From: Pseudomonas sp. PH1b
Lineage (GTDB): Bacteria > Pseudomonadota > Gammaproteobacteria > Pseudomonadales > Pseudomonadaceae
DNA length: 64,000 bases
Assembly (NCBI RefSeq): GCF_000633395.1
Contig: NZ_AYMU01000002.1
Location: 1 to 64,000, forward strand
Direction: 5' to 3'
Shown: positions 63,214 to 64,000 of the stretch, in pieces
How positions within the stretch are numbered: the stretch's first letter is position 1
Layout of the letters: each line of letters opens with the position of its first letter
Position numbers and translations under genes: made by a program
The notes under the pieces: model-generated
Seen by the model: the letters and a program-made list of their open reading frames with translations, nothing else
Database searches by the model: none
Told to the model about the DNA's origin: nothing

Positions 63214-64000
63214 ATGCGAACGTGCCGTCGTGCTGTAACTATTTTGGCTCTCAGTCTCACGCCGCTCGCGGCGTGGTCTGCGGTTCCTGTGGTCGATAAC
63301 AACTCCGGCTATAACAATAGCGGGAGCAGTTATCCGCCAGCGGGTTATGGCACGAACGGCGCCTATGCCGGGGGAGGGGTTTCGACCCCTGTCTCGGCAC
63401 AGGGCGAGCTGTTCCAGCAACTGCAGCAAATGCAGGAACAGATTGCGCGCCAACAGGGCGTGATCGAGGTTCTGCAAAATGATGTAGCGCGCATGAAGCA
63501 AGAAAGCCTGGAGCGTTACCAGGATCTTGATCGGCGCATAGGCAGCGGTGTTGCACCTGCCGCGAGTCCTGAGAATTCTTCTGCCGGTGGTGATGCGAAT
63601 GCCGCCGGTGCCGCAGCTGGAGCTGCTGCTCAAGCGCCAGCCGCCAGCAGTGAACCGGGTGATCCGGCGAAGGAAAAGCTCTATTACGATGCAGCCTTCG
63701 ACCTGATCAAAGCCAAGGATTTCGACAAGGCCAGCCAGGCTTTCTCGGCTTTCCTGCGCAAGTACCCACAAAGCCAGTACGCCGGAAATGCCCAGTACTG
63801 GTTGGGCGAAGTGAATCTGGCCAAGGGCGACCTGCAAGGCGCGGGTCAGGCTTTTGCCAAGGTTTCCCAGCTGTATCCCAAGCACGCCAAGGTGCCGGAT
63901 TCGCTGTACAAGCTGGCTGATGTGGAGCGTCGTCTCGGTCACACCGACCGGGTCAAGGGCATCCTGCAGCAGGTGGTGGCCCAGTATCCGGGTACCTCCG
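63214..64000 (+). CDS. cpoB: CpoB/YbgF periplasmic protein, truncated by window end
   Basis: ATG at 63214, seven bases after pal. A signal peptide (about 1-22) is followed by a glycine/asparagine-rich linker, a coiled coil with LFQQLQQMQEQIARQQGVI, and TPR repeats (YYDAAFDLIKAKDFDKASQAFSAF and following). In E. coli CpoB links Tol to peptidoglycan synthesis. The frame stays open to the window end, at least 262 codons. Confidence 0.93.
   Translation, partial: MRTCRRAVTILALSLTPLAAWSAVPVVDNNSGYNNSGSSYPPAGYGTNGAYAGGGVSTPVSAQGELFQQLQQMQEQIARQQGVIEVLQNDVARMKQESLERYQDLDRRIGSGVAPAASPENSSAGGDANAAGAAAGAAAQAPAASSEPGDPAKEKLYYDAAFDLIKAKDFDKASQAFSAFLRKYPQSQYAGNAQYWLGEVNLAKGDLQGAGQAFAKVSQLYPKHAKVPDSLYKLADVERRLGHTDRVKGILQQVVAQYPGTS

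Overview
The window comes from the chromosome of a fluorescent Pseudomonas (P. fluorescens/P. protegens/P. putida type). The evidence is the high G+C codon use, typical pseudomonad proteins (MvaT, OprD porin, SadC-like cyclase, DciA, a class I fumarase of about 507 aa) and the REP sequences around 1348-1377 and 42889-42927. No rRNA, tRNA or CRISPR array was seen. As I recall gene orders, the window strings together blocks that lie apart in P. aeruginosa PAO1: a permease plus MifS/MifR-type block; a fumarase-sadC-pykA-PilZ-moxR-sbcB-mvaT-purU block; a dciA-secA-argJ-panE-yajQ-mscS block; and an oprD-dps-aspS-ruvABC-tol-pal block.

Left part (1-15,955): the end of a secreted repeat protein, a COG4705 membrane protein, an MHS-family alpha-ketoglutarate-type permease (minus strand) with a convincing sigma-54 promoter and a palindromic upstream site, and the two-component pair likely to control it. 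Then come fumarase, a diguanylate cyclase, a ferredoxin-reductase, an enoyl-CoA hydratase, pyruvate kinase, a small lipoprotein, a PilZ protein, and the DUF58 and MoxR genes of an envelope-type operon.

Accessory part (about 15,956-25,327): a roughly 9.4 kb genomic island splits that operon between the DUF4350 gene and moxR. Its right end is a four-gene, translationally coupled module of three tyrosine recombinases and a small HTH/coiled-coil protein, which matches the ginABCD module of GInt islands. Its cargo is a colicin/S-pyocin-type HNH DNase bacteriocin with its immunity gene. The cassette lies in a 3.0 kb segment bounded by 52-bp inverted repeats (47/52 identical). That segment appears to have landed in a NERD-domain gene, now a pseudogene. 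The left end is AT-rich and seems to give moxR a new start codon and N-terminus. This nested arrangement is the most interesting part of the window.

Middle (25,328-48,119): the rest of the envelope operon (RDD, SpoIIM-like, DUF4129, DUF4350), exonuclease I, MvaT, PurU, an amino-acid-type chemoreceptor, a HerA-like ATPase, DciA, SecA, ArgJ, a Nudix/thiamine-phosphate-synthase fusion, a cobalamin adenosyltransferase, a large sensor kinase, PanE, YajQ and an MscS channel.

Right part (48,391-64,000): an OprD porin, a 0.9 kb non-coding gap rich in TGCA motifs, a HIT protein, SlyX, a membrane-anchored cold-shock-domain protein, Dps, an FmdB zinc ribbon, AspRS, YebC, RuvC-RuvA-RuvB, and the tol-pal operon (ybgC-tolQRAB-pal-cpoB), which runs off the window end.
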